A DNA stretch of 19,991 nucleotides from positions 1 through 19,991 of the forward strand of contig CAJWAY010000012.1 of NCBI GenBank assembly GCA_913020685.1, written 5' to 3'. Under the pieces are notes generated by a model that was not told the DNA's origin, searched no databases, and saw only the letters and a program-made list of their open reading frames with translations. This DNA is from an uncultured Flavobacteriaceae bacterium. Its GTDB lineage: Bacteria; Bacteroidota; Bacteroidia; Flavobacteriales; Flavobacteriaceae. How positions within the stretch are numbered: position 1 is the first letter of the stretch; every line of letters begins with the position of its first letter. This document shows positions 7,659-15,500 of this stretch, piece by piece. The position numbers and the translations under genes were made by a program.

Positions 7659-8354
7659 CTACACCTTAAAATAGGACTCCAATTGAGAAAAGGTGTCCGA
7701 ATCAGTTTTAAGATCTTTTATGATCAATCCTTTTTCGAGTAAAACTATCCTTTCGCAAACCTCAGTAACATGATTTAAATCATGACTGGAAATCAAAAAT
7801 GTAGTGGTGCGGTTTTCAATTTGCTTTTTGACAATTTCTTTAAATCGAATTTGGGAAGTGGGATCGAGATTGGCAAAAGGCTCGTCTAATATAACACATT
7901 GGGGATTCCCTAAAAAAGTAGACACTAAACCAACCTTTTTTTGATTTCCTTTCGAAAAGTTTCGAATGTATTTTTTTTGGCCTAAGACTTCTCCATTAAA
8001 AAAAACTTCAAATTCCTCCAGCCAACTGTCCACCTGAGACTCATTAAGCCCCCTTAACTCCCCAACAAAATAAAAGTATTCCTCAGGCGTAAGATATCCG
8101 ATTAAAAATCCTTCATCGATAAAGGCCGCAGTATGTTTTTTCCAGTCTTCACTTTGGTGAACATGGACATTATTGTTAAGTACTTGTCCAGTATTGGGCT
8201 TTACCAAATCCAAAATCAAATTAAAAAGGGTTGTTTTTCCGGCACCATTATTCCCTACTAAGCCAAACCTTTCTCCTTTTTTGATGCTTAATTGATCAAT
8301 GTTTAGGACTTCCTTCTTTTCATACGTTTTGGTGAGATTTTCAATGCTAATCAT
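7659..8354 (-). CDS. ABC transporter ATP-binding protein
   Basis: A 231-residue ATPase that would power the membrane protein encoded just upstream. The Walker A motif GNNGAGKTT is at 34-42. The signature motif is FSKGNQKK (133-140), the variant found in several exporter-type and ABC-2 ATPases. Walker B plus the catalytic glutamate is VILDEP (154-159), the D-loop is NLDP, and the switch histidine is His191 in ISSHD. The open frame extends to a TTG at 8381, but I use the ATG at 8354: the protein then begins MISIENLTKTYEKKEVL, as in the family, and lies 4 nt after the permease stop instead of overlapping it. The substrate cannot be told from sequence. Confidence 0.92.
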   Translation of the reverse strand: MISIENLTKTYEKKEVLNIDQLSIKKGERFGLVGNNGAGKTTLFNLILDLVKPNTGQVLNNNVHVHQSEDWKKHTAAFIDEGFLIGYLTPEEYFYFVGELRGLNESQVDSWLEEFEVFFNGEVLGQKKYIRNFSKGNQKKVGLVSTFLGNPQCVILDEPFANLDPTSQIRFKEIVKKQIENRTTTFLISSHDLNHVTEVCERIVLLEKGLIIKDLKTDSDTFSQLESYFKV

Positions 8355-8358
8355 AAAC

Positions 8359-9831
8359 TTAATTTTTTGAGAACGCTTCAATGGTTTTGTATTTGCGGTT
8401 ACGGTAAATCTTAGCGATATGATTGAGGACGAGCTTTCTCAAGACAACACCCAGGAGTCCGGTTACAATCAGTGTTATCCAACCCGCATATCCACCAAGA
8501 AAAAAATCGGGAATAAAAAAAACCAAAATGGGTAATCCCAGTTTTGGAAATGTAAACAACAACTGCGTCAAACTGAAGGCCTTGGTGTTGGAAAAGGCTT
8601 TGGCCTTGACATTGAGTTTGACAGGAACATTAAAGAAAGCCCCAGAGTAAAGGGTGATTAATGACCCTACCCCAAGATTGTAGATCGCTCCAGTCAAAAC
8701 ATAGAGATAAGTTTTCCACCCAAAAATTAAATAGAAAGTAGAAAGAATCATGGAGATGACAACCGAGCCGAACATCAGCCACCATTTGGAGTCCAAGTAT
8801 TCCCTGTAGGTAAGGTTTTGGGTCATTAACAAGGGGTAATATTCACTGTCCCATGAGGGCACTTGTTGGCCATAAGTGAAAGAAAAACCTCCTGTAATGA
8901 AGATGGCTGCAAAAACTAATATGGTAGAATTTGTTCTATACATCTCCATTGAAAAAAAGAGTAGACCGTAAAAAAGGAACATAAATGCAATGAGTAGTAC
9001 CTGTTTGGGCCTTGCGTTGCGTAGAAGAAGTCTCAAATCGTTTTTTAAGAAAGCCCCTATCCTTCCATAACCTTCCAAAAAGGCAAAACCCAATCGAAGA
9101 ACTTTTTCAGATTTTTTGGCCAGACCCATGTCCAAATAAAAACGTGACTTCAAAAATTGATACGTAATTCTGTAAATCAAGACAAGTAAACCAGCTGTGA
9201 TTAATAATGAAATTGGGTTTTGCTCCAACCAATTCAATCCAGTAGCAAAAAATTTATAAGACGAAAAGTCGGTATAAAACTCCAAACTAATAGCGAGGAT
9301 GACCAATACCAAAGTCGAAATAAAAAAACGATTGCTTTTATTTATCAAAAAAATCAAATAATTAAGGGTAAGGGTGATGCATAAAAGGTGGAAAAACCAG
9401 ATTAGTGATGTCGTCCAAGAAGTGCCTTCGATTACCCTCACTACCGCAATGGGAAAATATAATAACCAAGGAGTATAATTAAAGAGGTTCAACAATGAAC
9501 GGAATAACATATCGTTGAGGATTTTATTCTTATTTATTGGTAGCAGCATCCATGATTGAACATGAGTGGTCGGTGGTTGCTGAAAAAAGAAACGCCCAAT
9601 AAATTCAATCAAAAACATAAAGAAAACCCCCTGATTTATCATGTCTATGGTTGAATGTTCAGGAAATGTTCGTCCTAAAATGTAATAAATACTTCCCCCT
9701 ATGAACAAAATAGAGGCAAACATATAGGCTGCAAATAAACCCAAAAAAAATTTAGCGATAATGGCTACTTCCCATTGAGGAGCTCTAAAAAACGCCTTAA
9801 TCGAGAGTTGCCAAAATTTTAATATTGTCAT
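8359..9831 (-). CDS. DUF5687 family ABC transporter permease
   Basis: A 490-residue polytopic membrane protein that appears to be the permease partner of the ATPase downstream. I recognise the DUF5687 pattern of Bacteroidota: a cytoplasmic start (KFWQLSIKAFFRAPQWEVAI), a first helix pair (about residues 25-50), the segment GGSFTYGQQVPSWDSEYYPL with GGFSFTYGQQ, and many further helices to the C-terminus, roughly ten to twelve in total. There is no ATP-binding motif, so ATP must come from the neighbour. The ATG at 9831 lies within the -33 to -7 spacer of the divergent reductase promoter. Transported substrate unknown; drug, lipid or envelope export are all possible. Confidence 0.82.
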   Translation of the reverse strand: MTILKFWQLSIKAFFRAPQWEVAIIAKFFLGLFAAYMFASILFIGGSIYYILGRTFPEHSTIDMINQGVFFMFLIEFIGRFFFQQPPTTHVQSWMLLPINKNKILNDMLFRSLLNLFNYTPWLLYFPIAVVRVIEGTSWTTSLIWFFHLLCITLTLNYLIFLINKSNRFFISTLVLVILAISLEFYTDFSSYKFFATGLNWLEQNPISLLITAGLLVLIYRITYQFLKSRFYLDMGLAKKSEKVLRLGFAFLEGYGRIGAFLKNDLRLLLRNARPKQVLLIAFMFLFYGLLFFSMEMYRTNSTILVFAAIFITGGFSFTYGQQVPSWDSEYYPLLMTQNLTYREYLDSKWWLMFGSVVISMILSTFYLIFGWKTYLYVLTGAIYNLGVGSLITLYSGAFFNVPVKLNVKAKAFSNTKAFSLTQLLFTFPKLGLPILVFFIPDFFLGGYAGWITLIVTGLLGVVLRKLVLNHIAKIYRNRKYKTIEAFSKN

Positions 9832-9854
9832 TCTTTTTTTTTAAAATAACTTTA
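9825..9854 (+). promoter_or_regulatory. Bacteroidota-type promoter for the 2Fe-2S reductase gene
   Basis: A TTG at 9825-9827 (-33 element) is followed by exactly 19 nt and then TAACTTTA at 9847-9854, one mismatch from the consensus TAnnTTTG. This is the best two-part promoter match in the window. The predicted transcription start is near 9858, leaving about 12 nt before the ATG at 9870. The -33 element overlaps the first codons of the divergent permease gene, so the two genes share this short control region. Confidence 0.6.
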
Positions 9855-9869
9855 CAAGCAAAAAAACTT

Positions 9870-10910
9870 ATGCCAGAGATGTACCCTTTGGTGATCTCAA
9901 AGATTACCAAAAATACTACAAAATCAGTCCTAATCTCTTTTGAGGTTCCTGAGGCGGAAAAGGAAAAGTTTCGATTTGAAGCAGGGCAATACCTGACTCT
10001 CGAAACAAATATAAACGAAAAATTAGTAAGGCGCTCCTATTCCATTTGTAGTGGAGTCGACGAGGGGCTTCAGGTGGGCATCAAAGAAGTCCCAGAGGGT
10101 GTTTTTTCGACTTATGCCAATCGATCGTTACTCAAAAATGACCTGATGATGGTAGCCCCACCAGATGGTCGTTTTCATTATTTATCAAGTAGTAAATCAC
10201 AAACCTTGGTTGGTTTTGCTGCAGGAAGCGGGATTACTCCTGTAATGTCTATTATAAAAACAGCCCTTTTGGATCATCCTGAAAACAGTTTTTATTTGGT
10301 TTATGGTAATAAAACACCTGAGGACACTATGTTTTACAATGAATTAAAGGATTTGGAAAAAGCCTTTAGTGGACGTCTCTCCATTCAGTGGGTATTCAGT
10401 AGAGCGAATGTAGAGGGAAGTCTTTTTGGACGGGTTGAGGCCAATGTAATTAATAGAACCCTAAAACTATTAGAAGGCACCGTGGATAAATTCTTTTTGT
10501 GTGGCCCTGAAAAGATGATTGAAACTGCATCAGATATTTTGTATTCCAATGGTGTAAAAAAAGAATCCGTTCTGTTTGAATTGTTCACCTCATCTTCAAA
10601 AACAAAAGAAATCGAAGTTAAGACAGAAGGGGGAGGATCATTGGAGATCACTTATGACGAACTAACTCATAAAATCCAAAATACAGATGGAAAAAGTGTC
10701 TTAGATGCTGCCCTTCAAAATCAGCTGGACGTACCTTACTCTTGTCAGGGTGGTGTTTGCTCTAGTTGCATAGCAAAAATCAAATCAGGGACGGCAGTTA
10801 TGGAGAACAATCAAATCCTAACCGATGAAGAAGTCGAAGAAGGATTGATTTTAACATGCCAAGCACATGCTACCAGTAGCCACTTGGCAGTAGATTTCGA
10901 TGATGTTTAA
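9870..10910 (+). CDS. FAD- and 2Fe-2S-containing NAD(P)H reductase (PaaE/Hcr-like)
   Basis: Electron-transfer enzyme of the ferredoxin-NADP reductase family with a C-terminal plant-type ferredoxin domain. The FAD-binding barrel covers about residues 5-105 with RRSYSICS at 54-61. The NAD(P)-binding part has GSGITPVMS at 119-127 and FFLCGPEKMI at 208-217. The ferredoxin domain (about 248-346) has cluster ligands Cys292, Cys297, Cys300 and Cys330 (spacing 4, 2, 29). The order matches PaaE and related reductases, but no phenylacetyl-CoA epoxidase genes are near, so the partner is unknown. I start at the ATG at 9870 (346 residues); the longer frame begins at a TTG that is the promoter -33 element. 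A second ATG at 9879 is possible. The gene ends 4 nt before the convergent glycosyltransferase. Confidence 0.9.
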   Translation: MPEMYPLVISKITKNTTKSVLISFEVPEAEKEKFRFEAGQYLTLETNINEKLVRRSYSICSGVDEGLQVGIKEVPEGVFSTYANRSLLKNDLMMVAPPDGRFHYLSSSKSQTLVGFAAGSGITPVMSIIKTALLDHPENSFYLVYGNKTPEDTMFYNELKDLEKAFSGRLSIQWVFSRANVEGSLFGRVEANVINRTLKLLEGTVDKFFLCGPEKMIETASDILYSNGVKKESVLFELFTSSSKTKEIEVKTEGGGSLEITYDELTHKIQNTDGKSVLDAALQNQLDVPYSCQGGVCSSCIAKIKSGTAVMENNQILTDEEVEEGLILTCQAHATSSHLAVDFDDV

Positions 10911-10914
10911 GGCA

Positions 10915-11946
10915 TCAGCGCTCTAGCAACTCTAAGGCTTTTTCGATCACCGTTTTAGGATCCATGGATCTAAAAGCATCTTTATAGCCATGTGGAATGC
11001 GATTTCCATAAACAGAGGTAGGAATCAAAGGATATTGACTTCTGTCCAAAGTGAGGGCGTAATCCAAAGGTTGATTAAAAGGAGAAAAACCACAAAAAGG
11101 ATGAGTCATTCCCCATAGGGTAAGTACCCTGACTCCAGTGTTGGCTGCCATATGTCCATTGGCAGAATCCATAGAAATCATCAAGTCCAAATGTGCCATA
11201 AGATCCAATTGCTCTTTAAGCCCTATTTTTCCAACAATGCTGTAAACATTTGCATAGGCTTTTTCCCAAACATCTAGACGATCTTTTTCTTTTTCCCCGG
11301 CACCAAAAAGAAAAATCTGATGGTCTTTCTGCAAAAAATTAATGACCTGTTGCATCAGATCCAAAGGATACTTTTTCCCCGAATGGGCTGCATAAGGGGC
11401 AATACCTATCCATTTTTTTTCACTTCTCTGATATAATGGTAACAATGATATGGGTAGGTCTCTTTTTTCGGGAAAATCGTGTTGATCAAATGAAATAGGG
11501 AAACCCAATTTTCTAAATACATCTGCATAGCGATAGATCGTTGGAGTTAACGGTTGAAACTTTTTGTTTTTAATACGAATAAGGGCTTTTTTTTCTAATC
11601 GCCCTTTGTTAACGGATTTGACTTTATAACCATAGAGTAAAAAAAATAAATACAATAGGTGGGTTCGTAAAACACAGTGCAAGTCTGCAACCCCAGAAAA
11701 AGAGGTGGTTTTTAGTTCTTGGAACAAAGTCCATAATCCTTTTATACCTTTGTGACGACCATTGAAATCTGTGGGATAGAAATTAAAGTTTTTAAACTCT
11801 TGAAAAAGTGGTGAAACATAGGGGCGACTGACAAACGTAATTTTGAGGCCAGGATAGGTTTTATAAAGACAACGAATCACCGGAACTGTCATAGCAACGT
11901 CTCCCAATGCGGAAAATCGAATCAACAGCAGGTGAGGATCTTTCAT
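10915..11946 (-). CDS. Glycosyltransferase family 9 protein (heptosyltransferase-like)
   Basis: A 343-residue GT-B fold enzyme resembling ADP-heptose:lipopolysaccharide heptosyltransferases, which add sugars to the lipid A core on the inner face of the inner membrane. The N-terminal motif LLIRFSALGDVAMTVPVIRC (about residues 7-26) is the family hallmark. The C-terminal half carries the nucleotide-sugar site, including IGIAPYAAHSGKKYP, then LMISMDSANGHMAANTGVRV and LTLWGMTHPFCGF. No signal peptide or membrane helix is obvious, which fits a peripheral membrane enzyme. The ATG is 6 nt after the DUF4254 stop, so the two form a likely operon. The donor sugar may not be heptose. Confidence 0.9.
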   Translation of the reverse strand: MKDPHLLLIRFSALGDVAMTVPVIRCLYKTYPGLKITFVSRPYVSPLFQEFKNFNFYPTDFNGRHKGIKGLWTLFQELKTTSFSGVADLHCVLRTHLLYLFFLLYGYKVKSVNKGRLEKKALIRIKNKKFQPLTPTIYRYADVFRKLGFPISFDQHDFPEKRDLPISLLPLYQRSEKKWIGIAPYAAHSGKKYPLDLMQQVINFLQKDHQIFLFGAGEKEKDRLDVWEKAYANVYSIVGKIGLKEQLDLMAHLDLMISMDSANGHMAANTGVRVLTLWGMTHPFCGFSPFNQPLDYALTLDRSQYPLIPTSVYGNRIPHGYKDAFRSMDPKTVIEKALELLER

Positions 11947-11952
11947 AAATAG

Positions 11953-12585
11953 CTATGATTTGTCCTTGTACAAAACTGGGTTGGTGTCCTCATCATTGTA
12001 CATTTTCATTTGTTTGTAAACCTTCATGTATTTTGACCCGCTTGCAATGTCTTTCAGGAGATCGTCAATAGCCGACACCAAATCCTCTCTTTGAGTGAGT
12101 AATACTTTAAGCTTAGTGTTGCATTTTTCACGATGAAGTTCACTGGCCTCCTTTCGATTGGCTTCTTCTTCCATGTGGTAAATTTTCAATTCCAAAATTG
12201 ACAAACGATCCAAAGCCCATGCCGGGCTTTCCGAGTTTACTCTAGCATCCCTTTGAACCTCAATGTCATTGAACTGATTGAGGAAAAAACTATCAATGAA
12301 TTCTACAGTGTCTGTTCTGTCTTGGTTGGAAGCGTCAATTAACCTTTTAAGTTTCATGCCCTCAACAGGGTCAATATCAGGATCTCTGATCAGATCCTCA
12401 TAATGCCATTGAACAGTGTCAATCCAATTTTTTCGATAGAGTAAGTGCTCTAATGAGTCAACTGGGTAAGGGTTTTCAAAAGTTTGATTGACTTTATCTA
12501 AAAGATGGTATTTTTTAATACTTTCTCTGAAAATTCTAATCGAAAGTCGACTTGTCGAATTTTGGCTCATCTTGGAAATTTTCAT
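11953..12585 (-). CDS. DUF4254 domain protein
   Basis: A 210-residue, largely alpha-helical, charged cytoplasmic protein with no catalytic motif that I recognise. Features I associate with DUF4254 are the segments NWIDTVQWHYEDLIRDPDID, NQDRTDTVEFIDSFFLNQF and SPAWALDRLSILELKIYHME. It lies 6 nt before a GT9 gene on the same strand, a pairing typical in Bacteroidota, so a role in envelope glycan assembly is a fair inference. The first ATG is at 12585, but a promoter-like TATCTTCG just upstream (12591-12598) would start transcription about 2 nt before it. The second ATG at 12570 (MSQNSTSRLSIRIF, 205 residues) may therefore be the true start. Confidence 0.82.
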   Translation of the reverse strand: MKISKMSQNSTSRLSIRIFRESIKKYHLLDKVNQTFENPYPVDSLEHLLYRKNWIDTVQWHYEDLIRDPDIDPVEGMKLKRLIDASNQDRTDTVEFIDSFFLNQFNDIEVQRDARVNSESPAWALDRLSILELKIYHMEEEANRKEASELHREKCNTKLKVLLTQREDLVSAIDDLLKDIASGSKYMKVYKQMKMYNDEDTNPVLYKDKS

Positions 12586-12590
12586 TAGCG

Positions 12591-12598
12591 CGAAGATA
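12591..12598 (-). promoter_or_regulatory. Possible -7 element for DUF4254-GT9
   Basis: On the minus strand the site reads TATCTTCG, one base off TAnnTTTG, and is followed by CGC. No convincing -33 TTTG is seen at the expected distance. If real, transcription starts near 12587, which favours the second ATG (12570) of the DUF4254 gene. Confidence 0.35.
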
Positions 12599-12648
12599 CA
12601 ATTTGATCAGCAATTTTTTCGATTCCAAAGGGCAATTCTAGGTTATTA

Positions 12649-12825
12649 TTACATGGTCAAAAGTTTGATTAGTAGAATGATCAGTGATAATGTTATGGTA
12701 TCCAAATCGAAAAGCGAGGGGAAAAAGAGTAAAATTGCAGGAAAAGTGATCAATTTAATCACATCAAATTTCTTTCCTTTGTGTTGAATTTCCAGAAGTG
12801 TTACAATTGAAAAAATAGCAGCCAT
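12649..12825 (-). CDS. Possible small membrane protein (58 aa) or gene remnant
   Basis: From an ATG at 12825 the frame encodes 58 residues, starting MAAIFSIVTLLEIQHKGKKF and ending LSLIILLIKLLTM, with TAA at 12649. It is strongly hydrophobic, with one or two membrane helices around a short basic loop. I do not recognise a family. In the same frame upstream, protein-like sequence continues (FGGPFIDQWF, then stop, then ILGDALTM) but is broken by two TAA codons. This could mean a decayed longer membrane protein, or just chance in AT-rich sequence. It lies on the same strand as DUF4254, 63 nt upstream of it, with no clear promoter. The opposite strand offers only a Lys/Ser-rich frame that looks like a shadow. 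Confidence 0.3.
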   Translation of the reverse strand: MAAIFSIVTLLEIQHKGKKFDVIKLITFPAILLFFPSLFDLDTITLSLIILLIKLLTM

Positions 12826-13020
12826 TGTTAGTGCATCCCCGAGTATTTAGAACCACTGGTCAATGAAAGGGCCTCCAAATTATTGTAGCTTACAATAAAC
12901 AGTGGCATGGAATACACTCTGAAATATTGAAGTAAGATATTTTTTTGAACCTATTTTTTAAAAATCTTAACTATCATATCCAAGTTTTATTATTTTTGTA
13001 ATATAATTTAAGCATTTTTA
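12826..13020. other. Non-coding remainder of the DUF4254-DUF6341 intergenic region
   Basis: Together with the weak ORF next to it, this makes a gap of about 435 nt between confident genes (12586-13020), the longest in the window. The part nearest 13020 is very AT-rich and holds the promoter-like site for the small plus-strand gene. Between about 12826 and 12930 there are only short broken frames on both strands; a 26-codon minus-strand frame starts at an ATG near 12908. I see no tRNA, no repeat array and no convincing terminator. Confidence 0.5.
12991..12998 (+). promoter_or_regulatory. Promoter -7 element of the DUF6341-like gene
   Basis: TATTTTTG matches TAnnTTTG fully. Transcription would start near 13002, leaving about 19 nt before the ATG at 13021. 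The -33 region (around 12968-12972) is not a good match, and the surrounding sequence is so AT-rich that chance occurrence is possible. Confidence 0.4.
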
Positions 13021-13248
13021 ATGAAAAACTTTTTCGAAGCCATTGCCAGCTTATTTGAAGATCTGTTGTTTATTCCCTTCCAATTACTTTCCCAGCTAGA
13101 ATTTTTCAGCTGGTGGCTGTCTAATGGGATGAGTTTCCTTTTTCTGGGGATTGGATCTATTGCTACAGTTTACTGGATAAAAGAGTTGCAAAAATTTGAT
13201 AAAAGTGGGGAGGAGAATAAAGACCCGTCTGCTCATTCATTTTTATAG
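13021..13248 (+). CDS. Small DUF6341-like membrane protein
   Basis: A 75-residue protein with an amphipathic N-terminus (MKNFFEAIASLFEDLLFIPF), a tryptophan pair (FFSWWLSNGM, about 48-57 bases into the helix region, residues 28-37), one membrane helix (about residues 35-54), and a polar tail ending GEENKDPSAHSFL. The tail and the FFEAI start are what I recall of the DUF6341 family, found beside purD in flavobacteria. Function is unknown. It is convergent with purD and overlaps its end by 6 nt, with each stop codon inside or beside the other gene's last codons, so there is no room for a separate terminator. Confidence 0.75.
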   Translation: MKNFFEAIASLFEDLLFIPFQLLSQLEFFSWWLSNGMSFLFLGIGSIATVYWIKELQKFDKSGEENKDPSAHSFL

Positions 13249-14523
13249 ATCGAATCCGATATCCTTTCTGAAATACATTCCCTCAAAGTTTATCTTATTT
13301 AATAGTTCATAAGACTTTAAAAGAGCTTTTTTGCAGTCATCAGCTAATGAGGTAACGGCCAGCACCCTTCCACCATTGGTCAGTATTTCACCCTGTTTAA
13401 TTATTGTGCCGGCATGAAATATTGAACTATCGGTTGATGATGGCAGCCCTTTAATTATTTTTTCTTTTTCGTAAGCCTCTGGATATCCGCCCGAAACGGC
13501 TACTACAGTGGTAGCAGTTTTATCATCAATAATAAGCTCGACTTGATCAAGCTTACCTATTGCTGTATAATATAACATTTCAGCTAAGTCATTTTTTATT
13601 CTGGGTAGAACAACTTGGGTCTCTGGATCACCCATTCTGACATTATACTCTATAACATAAGGTGCGTCTCCTACACGAATTAACCCTATAAAAACAAAAC
13701 CAACATAAGGAATCTTGTCCTTTTTGAGTCCATTAATAGTTGGTTTAACAATGGTTTCTTGGATTGCCTTACAAAACTTCTCGTCAGCAAAAGGAACAGG
13801 AGAAACAGCGCCCATTCCTCCAGTATTCAAACCGGTATCTCCCTCTCCAATACGTTTGTAGTCCTTAGCCATTGGAAAAGTGATATAATTTGTGCCATCT
13901 GTTAAAACAAAACATGAAAGTTCAATTCCACTTAAAAACTCTTCAATTACAACCTTGGAGGAAGCCTTTCCAAATTTTTGATCCAAAAGCATGTTGGAAA
14001 GCTCTTTTTTTGCAATGTCTAAGTCATTAATAATGAGAACACCTTTTCCGCCTGCTAAACCATCCGCTTTAAGAACGTAAGGAGCCGTCATTTGGTCCAA
14101 AAAAGCATAACCCTCCTCTATATTTCCAGGGGTAAAGCTTCCGTATTGAGCTGTGGGTATGTTGTGCCGGCTCATAAAAGCCTTAGCAAATTCTTTACTG
14201 CCCTCGAGGGTAGCCCCAAACTTTTGGGGTCCAATTACCGGAATATTCTTCAATTGAATATCGGCGAGAAAGTAATCGTGGACGCCATTTACCAGTGGGG
14301 CTTCAGGTCCTACCAGCACAAGGTCTATATTGTTTTCGATGACTGCTTTTTTCAAGGCGTCAAAATCATTAATTCCTATGTCTAGGTTGTTGGCTAGACG
14401 AGCCGTACCAGCATTTCCCGGGGCTGCAAAAATTTGATTGGTCGATTTGCTTTGAGCGAGTTTCCAGCAAAAAGTGTGTTCTCTCCCTCCACTTCCCAGT
14501 ACTAGTATGTTCAATTTTTTCAC
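13243..14523 (-). CDS. purD: Phosphoribosylamine-glycine ligase
   Basis: Second step of de novo purine synthesis: ATP-dependent joining of glycine to 5-phosphoribosylamine, giving GAR, in the cytoplasm. The 426-residue length is normal. The N-terminal domain has NILVLGSGGREHTF (glycine-rich loop at 10-16) and AAPGNAGTA. The ATP-grasp domain has PYVLKADGLAGGKGVLI, then NTGGMGAVSPVPF and the metal/ATP-binding EYNVRMGDPETQVVLPR. The C-terminal domain has VVAVSGGYPEAYEKEKII. The start is GTG at 14523; no ATG lies near, and the family's first strand begins right there. It stands alone, preceded by a 119-nt gap, with no other pur genes in the window. Confidence 0.96.
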   Translation of the reverse strand: MKKLNILVLGSGGREHTFCWKLAQSKSTNQIFAAPGNAGTARLANNLDIGINDFDALKKAVIENNIDLVLVGPEAPLVNGVHDYFLADIQLKNIPVIGPQKFGATLEGSKEFAKAFMSRHNIPTAQYGSFTPGNIEEGYAFLDQMTAPYVLKADGLAGGKGVLIINDLDIAKKELSNMLLDQKFGKASSKVVIEEFLSGIELSCFVLTDGTNYITFPMAKDYKRIGEGDTGLNTGGMGAVSPVPFADEKFCKAIQETIVKPTINGLKKDKIPYVGFVFIGLIRVGDAPYVIEYNVRMGDPETQVVLPRIKNDLAEMLYYTAIGKLDQVELIIDDKTATTVVAVSGGYPEAYEKEKIIKGLPSSTDSSIFHAGTIIKQGEILTNGGRVLAVTSLADDCKKALLKSYELLNKINFEGMYFRKDIGFDL

Positions 14524-14592
14524 ACGTTTTGGTCTATAATTAAGAGTTTATATTAATTAATTTCTATTCGTAGAAGAATTTATCATGGCAGT

Positions 14593-14615
14593 TTAATCCC
14601 TCATAGGGGGGTTAA
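14593..14615 (-). terminator. Weak hairpin between the GT2 gene and purD
   Basis: The arms TTAATCCC (14593-14600) and GGGGTTAA (14608-14615) can pair over 8 bp with one G-U pair and a 7-nt loop. It lies about 28 nt past the stop of the glycosyltransferase gene, in the 119-nt gap before purD. No U-run follows in the minus-strand transcript, so it is not a textbook intrinsic terminator. I found no clear TAnnTTTG element for purD in the same gap. Confidence 0.25.
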
Positions 14616-14642
14616 TTGGTAACAAATATAATTAAGTGAGTC

Positions 14643-15497
14643 TTATTTTGTTTTAAACCTTTGTAAAATACCTCTCCACCTGTAGTTTCTTATAAATTTC
14701 CCCTGATTTGCATCCACAATAAACGTTGAGGATTTTCTTTTAGCATCTAAAAACCCTTTGATATAGCTGAAAAAAACTCTTACTTCTTGCTTGAGCCAAG
14801 CATGCTTGAGTCCAATGATTAGTGCTAAAAGAAAACTCACCCTCATCCGATAAGTAGCGACACCCTGTAACTGTGAAGCACCAGGACTGTACTTAAACCC
14901 CGTGGGTTTGAGGTGTTTTACTTTGAGTGAGGTGTCCACTTTTAATTCCCAACCATAATATTGGGCCATCAGTTCATCGAGCGTGTCCCAACCAATGGAC
15001 CTTGCTATTTTACCGATTTCCAGAAAGCATTCTTTTCGATAGGCTTTTAGAGCCCCCCTAATGTGGTCGTCTTTGTTTGGGTTTTCCAAAATCCATTGAT
15101 CATCCTTTTGAATGTAACACTGCCCCGCTGCCATCCCGAGCCGTTTGTTTCCTTCAAAATGCTTTGATAGTCTCAATAGGTAGTTTGACTTGAAAACCAT
15201 GTCAGCATCGTACTTACAGATTATTTCATAATCTTCTCCCAATGTCCCATAGCCATTGTAAAAAGCCTCTACTATTTTTTCACCGGGAAGGTGATCATCC
15301 GATGATTTTCTGTAGATCTGCTTTATCCAAGAGTATTGCCGAGTAAAACCTTCAACGATTTCTGATGTTCGATCAGTTGAGTTGTCATTGACAACCACCA
15401 CTTGAGTGGGTTTAAGCTCTTGGTTTACAAGAGAGGACAAGGTTATTCCAATATTGTTCTCCTCGTTGTGGGCCGGTATGACAATGTAAATTTTCAA
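14643..15497 (-). CDS. Glycosyltransferase family 2 protein
   Basis: A 284-residue inverting GT-A enzyme that would transfer a sugar from a nucleotide donor. The first strand is KIYIVIPAHNEENNIGITL (residues 2-20). Asp residues for the nucleotide follow in VVVVNDNSTDRT (33-44), and the metal-binding DxD is DAD at 97-99 in CKYDADM. The C-terminal part contains a possible membrane-facing hydrophobic stretch (VSFLLALIIGL) and a basic tail (RNYRWRGILQRFKTK). The start is TTG at 15497: the methyltransferase stop TAA is in the same frame only two codons upstream, so no earlier start is possible and a later ATG would delete the fold. It is last in the M23-GH3-methyltransferase operon. Acceptor unknown. 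Confidence 0.9.
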   Translation of the reverse strand: MKIYIVIPAHNEENNIGITLSSLVNQELKPTQVVVVNDNSTDRTSEIVEGFTRQYSWIKQIYRKSSDDHLPGEKIVEAFYNGYGTLGEDYEIICKYDADMVFKSNYLLRLSKHFEGNKRLGMAAGQCYIQKDDQWILENPNKDDHIRGALKAYRKECFLEIGKIARSIGWDTLDELMAQYYGWELKVDTSLKVKHLKPTGFKYSPGASQLQGVATYRMRVSFLLALIIGLKHAWLKQEVRVFFSYIKGFLDAKRKSSTFIVDANQGKFIRNYRWRGILQRFKTK

Positions 15498-15500
15498 GAT

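Noticed and set aside
9870..10910. Calling the reductase PaaE of phenylacetate degradation
   Set aside because: The domain order fits, but none of paaA-D or other paa genes lies in the window, so a specific pathway name is not supported.
12488..12787. Plus-strand frame of 99 codons crossing the DUF4254 start and the following gap
   Set aside because: Its first part is antisense to a recognisable DUF4254 gene, and its end is a Lys/Ser-rich run antisense to a more protein-like hydrophobic frame. No promoter or family similarity was seen.
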